From Phil1 sp040767925 (lineage in GTDB: Bacteria; Bacillota; Clostridia; Christensenellales; CAG-138): a stretch of 64,000 bases of DNA. Below the pieces are notes generated by a model. That model worked only from the letters and a program-made list of their open reading frames with translations, did no database searches and was not told the DNA's origin. Made by a program: the position numbers and the translations under genes. Of the stretch, positions 48,105 through 55,441 are shown in pieces. The stretch covers positions 1,240,001-1,304,000 of the forward strand of contig JAXGNN010000001.1 in the NCBI GenBank assembly GCA_040767925.1. The letters are read 5' to 3'. Within the stretch, counting starts at the first letter, position 1. Every line of letters starts with the position of its first letter.

Positions 48105-48577
48105 CTGCAAAAACACTCGAATGGATCAAAGCGGCTTTCGCAACCCTTGGCGGCATCGCCGCGTACCTGTGGGGTCCGTGGGACTCCCTGTGCATGACGC
48201 TCGTCGCCTTCGTGGCGATCGATTACATCACCGGCATCACCAAAGCTGCCGTCCTCAAACAGCTGGACAGCTCCGTGGGCTTTCAGGGGCTGCTCAAAAA
48301 GCTCTTCATATTCGCCCTCGTTGCGCTCGCCACGATGATCGACCGGATCATCCCCGAGGCGAACAGCGCCATACGCTCCGCGGTAATGGTGTTCTACATC
48401 GCGAACGAAGGGCTGAGCATCCTCGAAAACGCCGGGGAAATGGGGCTTCCGCTGCCCAAAGTGCTCAAGAACGCGCTTCATAAGCTGGGCGGCTCCGACG
48501 AAACGAAGCCCGGTGAAACCGAAGACGCGAAGGCCGGCGAAAACGAGAACAACCAAAACGACGAAAACAAAACGTAA
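48101..48577 (+). CDS. Phage holin, toxin-secretion/phage-lysis family
   Basis: A 158-residue membrane protein of the phage_holin_4 type: three hydrophobic segments including GGIAAYLWGPWDSLCMTLVA, VAIDYITGITKAAVLKQL and LFIFALVALATMIDRIIP, with SVGFQGLLKKLF between, and a charged C-terminus rich in Glu and Asn. It forms the membrane lesions that release the endolysin. Start overlaps the endolysin stop. A strong terminator follows, ending the structural-lysis operon. Confidence 0.9.
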   Translation: MTAKTLEWIKAAFATLGGIAAYLWGPWDSLCMTLVAFVAIDYITGITKAAVLKQLDSSVGFQGLLKKLFIFALVALATMIDRIIPEANSAIRSAVMVFYIANEGLSILENAGEMGLPLPKVLKNALHKLGGSDETKPGETEDAKAGENENNQNDENKT

Positions 48578-48591
48578 GCCGACACCGCCTC

Positions 48592-48629
48592 AAAACCCGC
48601 GCCGTGATCCTTGTCCGGCGCGGGTTTTT
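48592..48629 (+). terminator. Terminator of phage structural-lysis operon
   Basis: AAAACCCGCGCCG / CGGCGCGGGTTTT stem with TTTTT tail. Confidence 0.9.
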
Positions 48630-48671
48630 CGTTTATAATGATATATCCAAGGGATTACGCGCGGAGGGAAC

Positions 48672-49598
48672 ATGCTGCGAAAAGAGCTTACCGCCTACTA
48701 CGCGGCGGCGCGCGCGCGCGCGCTGCAAAAATACGACGCGCGAAGGAGCGAAACGCACGCCGCCATCCCCCGCCTCGCTGAAATCGAGATTGAGATGCGG
48801 GAAGCCGCGTTCCACCTCGCCATCGGCCTGCGCTCCGCGCCGGATAAGGCGGCTTACCGTCAAACGGTGGACGAAAAGCTGAAAAGCCTTTCTATGGAGC
48901 GCGCGCGGCTGCTCGCGGACCACGGGCACGCGCCGGATTATCTTGAAATTCCCTACGAATGCCCCCGCTGCAGCGACACGGGCTGCCTGCCCGACGGTGC
49001 GCTCTGCCCCTGCGCGCGGGAAAAGCTGCTTTCGCTCAAATACGCCTCCTCCGGCCTCGCGCCGGACGCGCGCTTCGAGCTGTTCAGCGCCTCGATCTAT
49101 AAAAACGCCGAGCAGAAGCGGCGCAGCCTGCGCGCGAGGGAGCTCTGCGAGCTGTTCGCGGGCGAGCTCGCGCTCAACGGCGCGCCGGGCCTCATCCTCA
49201 TGGGCGAGACGGGCGTGGGCAAAACGTATCTCCTCGACTGCATCGGCCGCCGCGCGCTCGAGCGCGGGCGGAGCGTGCAGAAGTACACGGCTTACAACAT
49301 CGTCGACATGATGCTGCGCGCCGTGCGCGAGCGCGCCTCCGCCGCCGACCTGTGCGAGCCGGAGCTTCTGTTGATCGACGACCTCGGCACCGAGCCGATG
49401 ATCCCCTCCATCACCTTCGAGGCGCTCTTCGCCGCCATCAACGAGCGCGGCAACGCCGGGCGGGCGACGGTCGTCGCGACCAACCTCGACCGCGCGGAGA
49501 TCCTCGACAATTACGGGGAGCGCATCTTCTCCCGCCTCTTTTCGCAGAAGGGATACAGCGTGATCGAGCTTAAAGGGCATGACCTTCGGGTCAATTGA
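48672..49598 (+). CDS. DnaC/DnaI-like helicase loader ATPase
   Basis: A 308-residue AAA+ ATPase of the clostridial DnaI/DnaC type that loads the replicative helicase. An N-terminal domain contains the zinc-binding CPRCSDTGC and CPC motif; the ATPase part has Walker A GETGVGKTYL, Walker B LLLIDDLGTEP and a sensor TVVATNLDRAE. N-terminal helical and zinc region matches chromosomal copies rather than the shorter phage DnaC proteins, so it is regarded as a host gene. CGGAGGGAAC precedes the ATG. Confidence 0.85.
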   Translation: MLRKELTAYYAAARARALQKYDARRSETHAAIPRLAEIEIEMREAAFHLAIGLRSAPDKAAYRQTVDEKLKSLSMERARLLADHGHAPDYLEIPYECPRCSDTGCLPDGALCPCAREKLLSLKYASSGLAPDARFELFSASIYKNAEQKRRSLRARELCELFAGELALNGAPGLILMGETGVGKTYLLDCIGRRALERGRSVQKYTAYNIVDMMLRAVRERASAADLCEPELLLIDDLGTEPMIPSITFEALFAAINERGNAGRATVVATNLDRAEILDNYGERIFSRLFSQKGYSVIELKGHDLRVN

Positions 49599-49615
49599 CG
49601 CGCTGCGCCAACTGG

Positions 49616-49757
49616 CTTAGCGAATAACTGCTGCACGAAGGGATTCCGCAAGCGGAATCCCCGATTTTATGCGCTTTTCCCCGCCGCAGCGGAAAGCTAT
49701 TCACGATTCACTATTCGCTATTCGCTATTCGCTAGAGAATTGACAAATTCATTGTCA
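49616..49757. repeat. Composite repeat: hairpin, CTATTCR heptamers, TGACAAT
   Basis: Hairpin GGGATTCCGC / GCGGAATCCC (49640-49661), five CTATTCR-class heptamers (49697-49731), then TTGACAAATTCATTGTCA whose minus-strand TGACAAT contains the stop codon of the DUF695 gene (49757-49755). Same hairpin family as 4786-4870. Confidence 0.75.
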
Positions 49758-50501
49758 GTTCTCCATGATCGGCCCTCCGCGGCGGACGACGGGCGAATCC
49801 CAGTAGCGCAGTTCGCCGCCGTACTTTTCGGCGATGCGGATGGCGCGCGTGGTCAGGGCGTCGATCTCGGCCTTCTCGAGCGTCGCGAGGCGCACGATGG
49901 CGACGCCGTAGGCGAGCTCATGGTCCGGCTCATAGACGGGTTTCGCGATGGCGAAGCCCGAAAGCCGCGCCTGCTCGGAAAAGAGCAGCATGATGCTCTC
50001 CGTCGCGAAGAACAGCGAGAGGGTGACGCGGCGAAGGCTCGCGGCATTGTCCCCGTTCTTGCGCAGAAGGGCGATCTGGTCCCCGTTGCGCTCGGTCTGG
50101 AGCTTGGCGGCGTCCGGATAGAGCAGCGAGCGGTAGGTCACCCACTCCGGCTCCTCCGCGCCGCCCGCGCGACAGAGCAATATGCGCTCGCGGTCCGCGA
50201 TTTCGTCGAGGAGCTTCTTTAGCCGCCTCTCCTGCGCGTAGAAATAGAACTGCCTTTGCGCGCCGATCCCGATCGATCCCGCGTACAGGCACGCGCTTTG
50301 CTTGAGGAAGCCCTTTTTCAGGCTCTCCGCGCGCGCGGATTCGATGGCGCTCAGGGAGTGCGCCTCGCGGCGACGGCTTTCGCAGCTCAGGTACAGAAGC
50401 ACCGGCCATTCCGCAGAGGGAATGTCCGCAAGCTCCATATCGACCTCGAAGCGCGCCATAGCGCCCTCGATGGGCCAATCATACCCGAACCACTGCGCCA
50501 T
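49755..50501 (-). CDS. DUF695 domain protein
   Basis: A 248-residue protein with a DUF695-type N-terminal domain (AQWFGYDWPIEGAMARFEVD, VLLYLSCESRRREAHSLSAI, YAGSIGIGAQRQFYFYAQER) and a C-terminal part with AIRIAEKYGGELRYWDSPVV reminiscent of the RraB-like half found in some members. Function unknown; no signal peptide. It begins 2 nt after the alaS stop and is thus co-expressed with it. Its stop codon lies in a heptamer repeat. Confidence 0.65.
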   Translation of the reverse strand: MAQWFGYDWPIEGAMARFEVDMELADIPSAEWPVLLYLSCESRRREAHSLSAIESARAESLKKGFLKQSACLYAGSIGIGAQRQFYFYAQERRLKKLLDEIADRERILLCRAGGAEEPEWVTYRSLLYPDAAKLQTERNGDQIALLRKNGDNAASLRRVTLSLFFATESIMLLFSEQARLSGFAIAKPVYEPDHELAYGVAIVRLATLEKAEIDALTTRAIRIAEKYGGELRYWDSPVVRRGGPIMEN

Positions 50502-50503
50502 TT

Positions 50504-52291
50504 TTACTCAAGCACGGCCTTGATCCTGCGCACGCCGGCGCTGGAGGCCTCCTCTTTCTTGATTTTAAAGCTGCCGAGCTCGCCCGTGCGGGAAGCGTGC
50601 GGCCCGCCGCAGATTTCCTTGGAGAAGTTGCCCATGGTGTATACCTTGACGCGCTCGCTGTACTTGTCGCCGAAAAGGCCCATGGCGCCCTCGGCGCGGG
50701 CCTCTTCCACGGACATCTCGACGCAGGTGATCTCAGCGTCCTCCCTGATGGCGGCGTTGACGAGGCGCTCGACCTCTAAGAGCTCCTCCTCGGTCAGCTT
50801 GCGCTCGAAGCTGAAGTCGAAGCGCAGCCTCTCCGCCGTGATGTTGCTGCCCTTCTGCGCGACGCTGTCGCCCAGCACTTTGCGAAGCGCGGCCTGCAAA
50901 AGGTGCGTCGCCGTGTGCAGGCGCGCCGTCTGCTCGCCCGTGTCGGCAAGGCCGCCCTTGAAGCGCTGCTCCGCGCCCGCCTGCGACTTCCTCTGGTGCT
51001 CGGCGAACGCCTCCTCGAAGCCCTTCGCGTCGACCGAAAGGCCGTTTTCCGCGGCCATCTCCTCTGTAAACTCGATGGGGAAGCCGTAGGTGTCGTAAAG
51101 ATGGAAGGCGGTGACGCCGTCGATGACGCCGCCGGGGAAGTTGGCCTTCACGCGCTCGAACTCGCGCATGCCGTTTTTGAGCGTGCGCTGGAAGCGGGCC
51201 TCCTCGCGGGAAAGCTCCTCGGTGATTTTATTGCGGTTCTGCTCCAGCTCGGGATACACCTTGCCGTAGCGTTCGATCACGGCCTCAGCGACGTGCTTCA
51301 GGCTGTCCTGCGGCATGTCGAGCTGCATGGCGTAGCGGATGGCGCGGCGGATGAGCCGCCTTAGGATATACCCCTGGTCGATGTTCGAGGGCGTGACGCC
51401 GCGCGGGTCGCCGATGATGAAGCTCGCGCAGCGGACATGGTCCGCGATGATGCGAAAGGCGCGGACGGTCGCGTCGCTGTCCTTATAATTCTTCCGGGAA
51501 AGCTCCGCGATCCTCGCGATGATGCCGGTAAACGCGTCCGTATCGAACACGCTCTCGGCGCCCTGCAACGTGGCGATCGTGCGGTCGAGCCCCATGCCGG
51601 TGTCGACGTTCTTCTGGGAGAGCGGCTCGAACCTGCCCTCGCCCAGCTTGTTGTATTCCATAAAGACGTTGTTCCAGATTTCAAGGTACTTCCCGCAGGA
51701 GCACGAGGGGTTGCACTCCGCGCAGCACGCGGGCTTGCCCGTGTCGTAGAAGATCTCCGTATCCGGCCCGCAGGGGCCCGTCATGCCCGCGGGGCCCCAC
51801 CAGTTATCCTTCTTGCCGAGGAAGAAGATATGCGCGGGGTCCGCGCCCATCTCGACCCAGCGGTCGTGCGCCGCGACGTCGCGCGGCGCGTCCGCGTCGC
51901 CCGCGAAGCAGGTGAAATAGAGCTTTTCCTTCGGGATGCCGAGCCACTTCTCATCCGTGAGGAACTCCCAGCTCCACGCGATGGACTCGCGCTTGAAGTA
52001 GTCCCCGAGAGACCAGTTGCCGAGCATCTCGAAGAAGGTGCAGTGCGAGGAATCGCCCACCTCGTCGATGTCGCACGTGCGCACGCACTTCTGCACGTCC
52101 GCGAGCCTCCTGCCCGCGGGATGCTTCTCGCCCATCAGGTACGGCACGAGGGGGTGCATGCCCGCGGTCGTGAACAGCACCGTGGGGTCGTTTTCCGGTA
52201 TGAGCGAAGCCGAGGGGATGATGGCGTGCCCCCGCTCGGCAAAGAATTTAAGGTAGAGCTCGCGAAGCCCGTCCGAGGTCAAGTTGCGCAT
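50504..52291 (-). CDS. Alanine--tRNA ligase, short form
   Basis: A 595-residue class II synthetase. It contains the catalytic domain (motif-1 region FAERGHAIIPSASLIPENDP), FEMLGNWSLGDYFKRE, a tRNA-recognition domain and the editing domain with HATHLLQAALRKVLGDS and CGGPHASRTGELGSF zinc ligands. The C-terminal C-Ala/oligomerisation domain of full-length AlaS (about 870 residues) is absent, and the protein ends right after the editing domain. It also has CAECNPSCSCG, an extra cysteine cluster. It may be the only or a second alanyl-tRNA synthetase; the window does not tell. Start at 52291 follows AAGGAG. Confidence 0.88.
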   Translation of the reverse strand: MRNLTSDGLRELYLKFFAERGHAIIPSASLIPENDPTVLFTTAGMHPLVPYLMGEKHPAGRRLADVQKCVRTCDIDEVGDSSHCTFFEMLGNWSLGDYFKRESIAWSWEFLTDEKWLGIPKEKLYFTCFAGDADAPRDVAAHDRWVEMGADPAHIFFLGKKDNWWGPAGMTGPCGPDTEIFYDTGKPACCAECNPSCSCGKYLEIWNNVFMEYNKLGEGRFEPLSQKNVDTGMGLDRTIATLQGAESVFDTDAFTGIIARIAELSRKNYKDSDATVRAFRIIADHVRCASFIIGDPRGVTPSNIDQGYILRRLIRRAIRYAMQLDMPQDSLKHVAEAVIERYGKVYPELEQNRNKITEELSREEARFQRTLKNGMREFERVKANFPGGVIDGVTAFHLYDTYGFPIEFTEEMAAENGLSVDAKGFEEAFAEHQRKSQAGAEQRFKGGLADTGEQTARLHTATHLLQAALRKVLGDSVAQKGSNITAERLRFDFSFERKLTEEELLEVERLVNAAIREDAEITCVEMSVEEARAEGAMGLFGDKYSERVKVYTMGNFSKEICGGPHASRTGELGSFKIKKEEASSAGVRRIKAVLE

Positions 52292-52337
52292 ACGTCGTTC
52301 TTCTCCTTGATAATTCACACTTTGTTCGTGATTATTC

Positions 52338-52367
52338 AGTATATCCCAATCGCCCGCGCCTTGTCAA
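52338..52367 (-). promoter_or_regulatory. Promoter of alaS-DUF695, minus half of a divergent pair
   Basis: Minus strand TTGACA (52367-52362), 18 bp, TATACT (52343-52338). Its -35 box uses the same bases as that of the plus-strand promoter. Confidence 0.7.
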
Positions 52368-52389
52368 CGCGCGCCGGCGCGGGTATAAT
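52361..52389 (+). promoter_or_regulatory. Promoter of the solute-binding-protein gene, plus half of the pair
   Basis: TTGTCA (52361-52366), 17-bp spacer, TATAAT (52384-52389). The two -35 boxes overlap in the single heptamer TTGTCAA, so RNA polymerases compete for this site. Confidence 0.7.
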
Positions 52390-52394
52390 GAGCC

Positions 52395-52454
52395 ATGATA
52401 TCCCCACGCCATTGGATCGTCGAGCGATATTCAGCGAAGGCGAAGAACGAATGA
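52395..52454 (+). CDS. Possible leader peptide, 19 aa
   Basis: Twenty codons, MISPRHWIVERYSAKAKNE and stop, beginning 5 nt after the -10 box so that the ATG lies near the transcript 5' end, and ending with TGA that overlaps the ATG of the solute-binding-protein gene (ATGA). Could be translated as a leaderless upstream ORF coupling translation to that gene, which itself has only a weak GAAGG site. No obvious regulatory codon run. Confidence 0.3.
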   Translation: MISPRHWIVERYSAKAKNE

Positions 52455-53368
52455 AAGTACGCGCATACAGGGGCTTTCGCAGCCCCAAGGACAGGAAAAA
52501 ACGCAGGTTCAGCCCCATCACCTTCCGCGGAGAGGAGGGCAGGACGCCCCGGCGGGTGCTCTTCACCGCGCTCGGCGCCGCGTTGCTGCTCGTCGTGCTC
52601 ATCGCGACGCGCTCCGAGCCCGCGCTGATGAACAGCGCGGAGGTCGCGACGGTTTGGGACAGGGGCGTGCTGCGCGTGGGCGTGCGCGCGGACATGCCCG
52701 GCATGGCCATGGACGGCGAGGGGCTTGAAATCGAGCTCGCGCGCCTGCTCGCCGAGCGGATCATGCGCGCGGACAATTCCTGGCCGGGCGGGCAGCCGGT
52801 GGAACTCGTGCCTGTGAACGCCATGAGCGTCGCGGCGAAGCTCTCCGACGGCAGCATAGACGCCGCCGTCTGCCTCATGCCCGCAAACGCGTATTCCGGA
52901 TACGCGTACTCCCGCGCGTACTATACGGACACGATCCATTTCCTCACGCGCGCGGGCGAGAAGGGGACGCCGATCCAAAACATCAAAATCGGCTGCCTCC
53001 AGTCGGCGAGCGGCACGAGCCTGTACGTCCCCTCGGGCGCCGTCTACAACGCGCTCGCGGCCTACGTCGAGGCGCACCCGGACGACGGGCTTGCGGAAAG
53101 CATCGTCGCATACGCCTCCTACGAGGATCTGTTCCGCGGTCTTCTCGCGGGCGAAGTCGCGGCCGTCGCGCTCGACGGGCTGACGCTTGGGAAATACAGG
53201 GACAGCTACGCCTTCGAGGTGAGCCCCGCAACCGTCGGCAGCGTCAGCTACGCGATCGCCTGCCTCAACGAGGCCTCCGCGATCGCCTCCATCGCCGACA
53301 TGATGCTCTCCGACATGGAATCGGACGGCACGCTCGCCTCGCTGAAAGAAAAATACGGATTGAACTGA
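52451..53368 (+). CDS. Membrane-anchored solute-binding protein (SBP family 3)
   Basis: A 305-residue protein. A basic cytoplasmic start (RAYRGFRSPKDRKKRRF) and one membrane helix (FTALGAALLLVVLIATR) precede a periplasmic-binding-protein-like domain (WDRGVLRVGVRADMPGMAMD, GLEIELARLLAERIM, MSVAAKLSDGSIDAAVCLMP, KIGCLQSASGTSLYVPSG). The fold is that of amino-acid ABC transporter receptors, but no permease or ATPase gene is adjacent and the anchor is a helix, not a lipid, so it may be a sensor domain. A terminator follows. Confidence 0.8.
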   Translation: MKVRAYRGFRSPKDRKKRRFSPITFRGEEGRTPRRVLFTALGAALLLVVLIATRSEPALMNSAEVATVWDRGVLRVGVRADMPGMAMDGEGLEIELARLLAERIMRADNSWPGGQPVELVPVNAMSVAAKLSDGSIDAAVCLMPANAYSGYAYSRAYYTDTIHFLTRAGEKGTPIQNIKIGCLQSASGTSLYVPSGAVYNALAAYVEAHPDDGLAESIVAYASYEDLFRGLLAGEVAAVALDGLTLGKYRDSYAFEVSPATVGSVSYAIACLNEASAIASIADMMLSDMESDGTLASLKEKYGLN

Positions 53369-53423
53369 TCTATTGGCTTAAAATTTACACGGCGCCCAAA
53401 ATGCAAAAATCGAATTTGAATCC

Positions 53424-53458
53424 CGAAAACGGTACTTAGGTGCCGTTTTCGCCTTTTT
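53424..53458 (+). terminator. Terminator after the solute-binding-protein gene
   Basis: CGAAAACGGTAC-TTAG-GTGCCGTTTTCG hairpin followed by CCTTTTT. Confidence 0.8.
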
Positions 53459-53463
53459 GGCCG

Positions 53464-53492
53464 TTGCCCGGGCCCGTCCGGCGTGATAGAAT
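53464..53492 (+). promoter_or_regulatory. Promoter of regulator-terminase-portal block
   Basis: TTGCCC (53464-53469), 17-bp spacer, TAGAAT (53487-53492). Second phage gene block behind a host-type promoter. Confidence 0.55.
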
Positions 53493-53540
53493 GCGCCTAC
53501 AAACACGAACATATATTCTATTTTTAGGAGGAAACAGAAG

Positions 53541-54071
53541 ATGAAAAGAAAGGATTACGGCATCGAGAACATGATGGTGCTGCCGGAGACGCGCTCCGCG
53601 CGCGGGCGGAACAGCCATGTGGTCACGCGCGAGGAGGCGCGCTCGGCCGCCTACGCCGCGACGGAACGCCGCCTCCATCAGATGAAGCTCATCCGCGCCC
53701 GCATCGAGGACGCGAAGGAGGAGCTTGCGGAACTGGAGAACCTGGGCGTCGAGGCGCTGCGGGAGCACTCCTCGTCGCTCGTGCGCCTCCTCCGCCCCGG
53801 CATGCGCCTCGATCCCGAGGAGGTGCACGCCGCGCAGATGGCCTACCTGCGCTCCCGCCTCGCGGCGGACGAGCGCGAGATCCGCAAGATGACCGTGGCC
53901 ATGGAGTGCGTCAAGGACGACCCGTACTTCCCAGCCCTCGACATGCGCTACGCGCGCGGCATGACGGACGCAGAGATCGCCGAAAAGCTCGCCTGCGACA
54001 AGACCACCGTCGCCCGCCACAGGAAGATGCTCGTCAGGGACCTCTCCGTGCGGCTCTACGGGGTGATCTAG
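53541..54071 (+). CDS. Phage regulator with sigma-region-4/ArpU-like HTH
   Basis: A 176-residue protein. A helical coiled-coil central part (ERRLHQMKLIRARIEDAKEE, LRSRLAADEREIRKMTVAME) leads to a C-terminal helix-turn-helix: DMRYARGMTDAEIAEKLACD followed by KTTVARHRKMLVRDL. This layout fits ArpU/RinA-type late regulators or sigma-like proteins located just before terminase genes in Bacillota phages; a terminase small subunit role (DNA binding, coiled coil) is also possible. TTTTTAGGAGGAAACAGAAG precedes the ATG; the terminase gene starts one base after its stop. Confidence 0.65.
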   Translation: MKRKDYGIENMMVLPETRSARGRNSHVVTREEARSAAYAATERRLHQMKLIRARIEDAKEELAELENLGVEALREHSSSLVRLLRPGMRLDPEEVHAAQMAYLRSRLAADEREIRKMTVAMECVKDDPYFPALDMRYARGMTDAEIAEKLACDKTTVARHRKMLVRDLSVRLYGVI

Positions 54072-54072
54072 C

Positions 54073-55419
54073 ATGTGCGCGACGCTCCTTCTTCGCGGCG
54101 CGCCCAACCCGCGGCAGGCGGAGTTCTTCGTCTCGGGCGCGCGGCACACGGCCTACGGCGGCGCGCGCGGCGGCGGCAAAAGCTGGGCCATGCGAAGGAA
54201 GCTCGTGCTCCTTGCGCTGGCGACGCCGGAGTTGAACGCGCTGCTCATCCGGCGCACGCTCCCGGAGCTTCGCGAGAACCATTTAATCCCGCTCATGCGG
54301 GAGCTTGCGGGCGCCGCCCGCTACAACGCGAGCGAGCGCGTGTTCCGCTTCCCCAACGGCGCGCGGCTGCGCCTTGGCTACTGCGACGGGCAAAACGACG
54401 TCTATCAGTATCAGGGGCAGGAGTACGACGCCATCGGCATGGAGGAGGCCACGCACTTCACCGAGGAGCAGATGCGCTTCCTCACCACCTGCAACCGCAC
54501 CGTCAAACACGGTTTCCGCCCCAGGATGTACTACACCTGCAACCCCGGCAACGTGGGCCACGGCTGGGTCAAGCGGCTGTTCATCGACCGCCTCTACGAG
54601 AACGGCGAGCGCCCCGAGGACTACCGCTTCATCCCCGCGCGGGTGTGGGACAACAAAGTTCTTCTCGCGGCCGACCCGGACTACGTCCGCGCGCTCGAGA
54701 GCCTGCCGGAGGATTTGCGCCGCGCCTACCTCGACGGGGACTGGGACGTACACGCGGGTCAGTATTTCAGGGAGTTCTCGCGGCAGAGGCACGTCGTCGA
54801 GCCCTTCGAGCTCCCGCTATGGTGGAAGCGCTTCCGCTCCATGGACTGGGGCTACAACGACCCCTGCTGCGTGCTGTGGCACGCCGCGGACGGCGACGGA
54901 CGCGTCTATACCTACCGCGAGCTGTATGTGCGCGCCGTGCGGGCGGACGAGGTCGCCGCGCGCGTGCGCGCCCTCTCGGAGGGCGAGAAGATCGCCTACA
55001 CCGTGGCGAGCCCGGACATGTGGCAGAAGCGCGGCGCGGTGCTGAAGGCGGAGGGGGGCTTCGAAGGGGAGAGCATCGCGGAGCTGTTCGCGAAGTCCGG
55101 CGTGCCCCTCACGCCCGCGGACAACGCGCGCGTGGCGGGCTGGCAGCGGGTGAGGAGCTACCTCGCTTTGGCACAGGACGGCCTGCCGCTCTGGCAGGTG
55201 TTTGCCGGCTGCGGGGAACTCATCCGCACGCTCCCCATGCTCACCTATTCCCGGCACGACCGCGAGGACGCGGCGGACGGGGACGACCACGCGCCGGAGG
55301 CGCTGCGCTACGCGCTCATGTCCCGCCCGCGCCGCAGCGCCGCGCCCGGGGAGGCGGTCAGGCGCGCCTACGACCCACTCTCGATCGGGGCGCAGACAAG
55401 GGATTTCATGAATCGGTAA
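54073..55419 (+). CDS. Phage terminase large subunit
   Basis: DNA-packaging motor of 448 residues. Walker A is GGARGGGKSWA (from residue 29), Walker B and coupling glutamate lie in YDAIGMEEATHF, the C motif follows in TTCNRTVKHG, and the RNase-H-like nuclease has its three acidic positions in FRSMDWGYND, YTVASPDMWQ and DGDDHAPEALRYAL. It cuts and pumps DNA into heads through the portal encoded next. All catalytic residues appear intact, so packaging could be functional. Starts one base after the regulator stop codon. Confidence 0.92.
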   Translation: MCATLLLRGAPNPRQAEFFVSGARHTAYGGARGGGKSWAMRRKLVLLALATPELNALLIRRTLPELRENHLIPLMRELAGAARYNASERVFRFPNGARLRLGYCDGQNDVYQYQGQEYDAIGMEEATHFTEEQMRFLTTCNRTVKHGFRPRMYYTCNPGNVGHGWVKRLFIDRLYENGERPEDYRFIPARVWDNKVLLAADPDYVRALESLPEDLRRAYLDGDWDVHAGQYFREFSRQRHVVEPFELPLWWKRFRSMDWGYNDPCCVLWHAADGDGRVYTYRELYVRAVRADEVAARVRALSEGEKIAYTVASPDMWQKRGAVLKAEGGFEGESIAELFAKSGVPLTPADNARVAGWQRVRSYLALAQDGLPLWQVFAGCGELIRTLPMLTYSRHDREDAADGDDHAPEALRYALMSRPRRSAAPGEAVRRAYDPLSIGAQTRDFMNR

Positions 55420-55441
55420 ATCATAAAAGGAGGATATTGAA

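Noticed and set aside
48672..49598. DnaC-like ATPase considered as a phage replication gene
   Set aside because: It has the N-terminal zinc region and length of chromosomal clostridial loaders, sits behind the phage terminator and is flanked by host genes; kept as host, though phage origin is not excluded.
52388..52450. N-terminal extension of the solute-binding protein starting at the ATG at 52388
   Set aside because: That ATG lies inside the -10 box of the only good promoter, so it would not be in the transcript.
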